DNA from: Parvularcula sp.
Lineage (GTDB): Bacteria > Pseudomonadota > Alphaproteobacteria > Caulobacterales > Parvularculaceae
Assembly (NCBI GenBank): GCA_003506635.1
Contig: DNZB01000025.1
Span: forward strand, 286 to 6,526
Direction of reading: 5' to 3'
DNA: 6,241 nucleotides
Part shown: positions 5,961 through 6,241 of the stretch, piece by piece
Layout: each line of letters begins with the position of its first letter
Position numbering within the stretch: the stretch's first letter is position 1
The notes under the pieces: model-generated
Database searches by the model: none
The model's input: only the letters and a program-made list of their open reading frames with translations
What the model was told of the DNA's origin: nothing
Translations under genes and position numbers: made by a program

Positions 5961-6241
5961 ATGGCCGATGACAGCGAGCGTGTCGACGATCGCGCGAAAT
6001 TCCGGGCGATGACCGAGGGCACGCAAGAAGACTGGATGAAAATCGCCGCGCATTTCGGCCCCTTTGCGTCAGCCGGCGGCAAACGGGTGCTCGACCATCT
6101 GCGCCTCCTTGAGGGCGATTACGGCGGCTTCCCGGTCGATCGCCTGACGCATTCCTTGCAAACGGCGACGCGCGCTTATCGCGACGGGCGCGACGAGGAA
6201 TACGTCGTCTGCGCGCTCCTCCACGACATCGGCGACACGCT
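5961..6241 (+). CDS. HD-domain phosphohydrolase/oxygenase-like protein (3'-partial)
   Basis: The first 93 codons of an HD-domain protein cut by the window end. HD proteins hold one or two metal ions through His and Asp side chains. Visible here are FRAMTEGTQEDW (14-25), LDHLRLLEGDYGGFPVDRL (44-62), the first metal-ligand candidate H64 in THSLQTATRA (63-72), and the HD pair H88-D89 in ALLHDIGD (85-92). This order closely resembles the predicted HD phosphohydrolases of COG4341, relatives of PhnZ and myo-inositol oxygenase that use a mixed-valence di-iron centre. Those are usually about 190 residues, so roughly half is present. The protein is soluble, with no signal peptide. Whether it hydrolyses a phosphate ester or oxidises a substrate cannot be told. 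It follows the SGNH gene by 62 nt and could be cotranscribed or have its own promoter. Confidence 0.88.
   Translation, partial: MADDSERVDDRAKFRAMTEGTQEDWMKIAAHFGPFASAGGKRVLDHLRLLEGDYGGFPVDRLTHSLQTATRAYRDGRDEEYVVCALLHDIGDT

Overview
The window is high-GC, gene-dense bacterial chromosome with strong GC-rich codon bias. Its gene types are a mitochondrial-type pyruvate dehydrogenase E2, a COG4341-like HD protein, and an intergenic-type palindrome of the kind common in Hyphomicrobiales. Together they suggest an alphaproteobacterium, probably of the order Hyphomicrobiales (Beijerinckiaceae/Methylocystaceae would fit). This is inference from sequence character, not a database match.

Left part (1-2756, + strand): about 100 bases of almost pure G/C runs, probably a contig-end artefact, lead into the 3' two thirds of a pyruvate dehydrogenase E2 gene (pdhC). 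A compact palindromic repeat lies in its interdomain linker and is read in frame. Next come a small two-helix membrane protein (1155-1523), an RNA hairpin over its stop codon, and an unrecognised 121-residue protein (1562-1927). The latter overlaps by 8 nt a class I SAM-dependent methyltransferase (1920-2756). The two hypothetical genes are locally lower in GC than the rest.

Middle (2759-3176): a small - strand membrane protein converges on the methyltransferase with only 2 nt between the stop codons. Its start faces a 124-nt divergent intergenic region holding the only AT-rich island in that gap, with a TTAACA/TGTTAA inverted repeat.

Right part (3177-6241, + strand): an AlgI-like MBOAT O-acyltransferase and a membrane-anchored periplasmic SGNH-fold protein sit 1 nt apart and form a likely two-gene envelope O-acylation unit. 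The MBOAT protein would pass an acyl group, probably acetyl from acetyl-CoA, across the inner membrane. The SGNH protein would then transfer it to a glycan or other acceptor. The acceptor cannot be told from the window, because no polysaccharide genes are adjacent. The SGNH protein is atypical: its usual Asn and Asp catalytic-site positions look substituted, and its N-terminus matches a twin-arginine motif. The window ends inside a gene for an HD-domain metal-dependent protein (COG4341/PhnZ-like).

I saw no tRNA, rRNA, CRISPR array, insertion sequence or phage gene. The best candidates for something unusual are the divergent MBOAT/SGNH pair and the palindrome translated inside pdhC.
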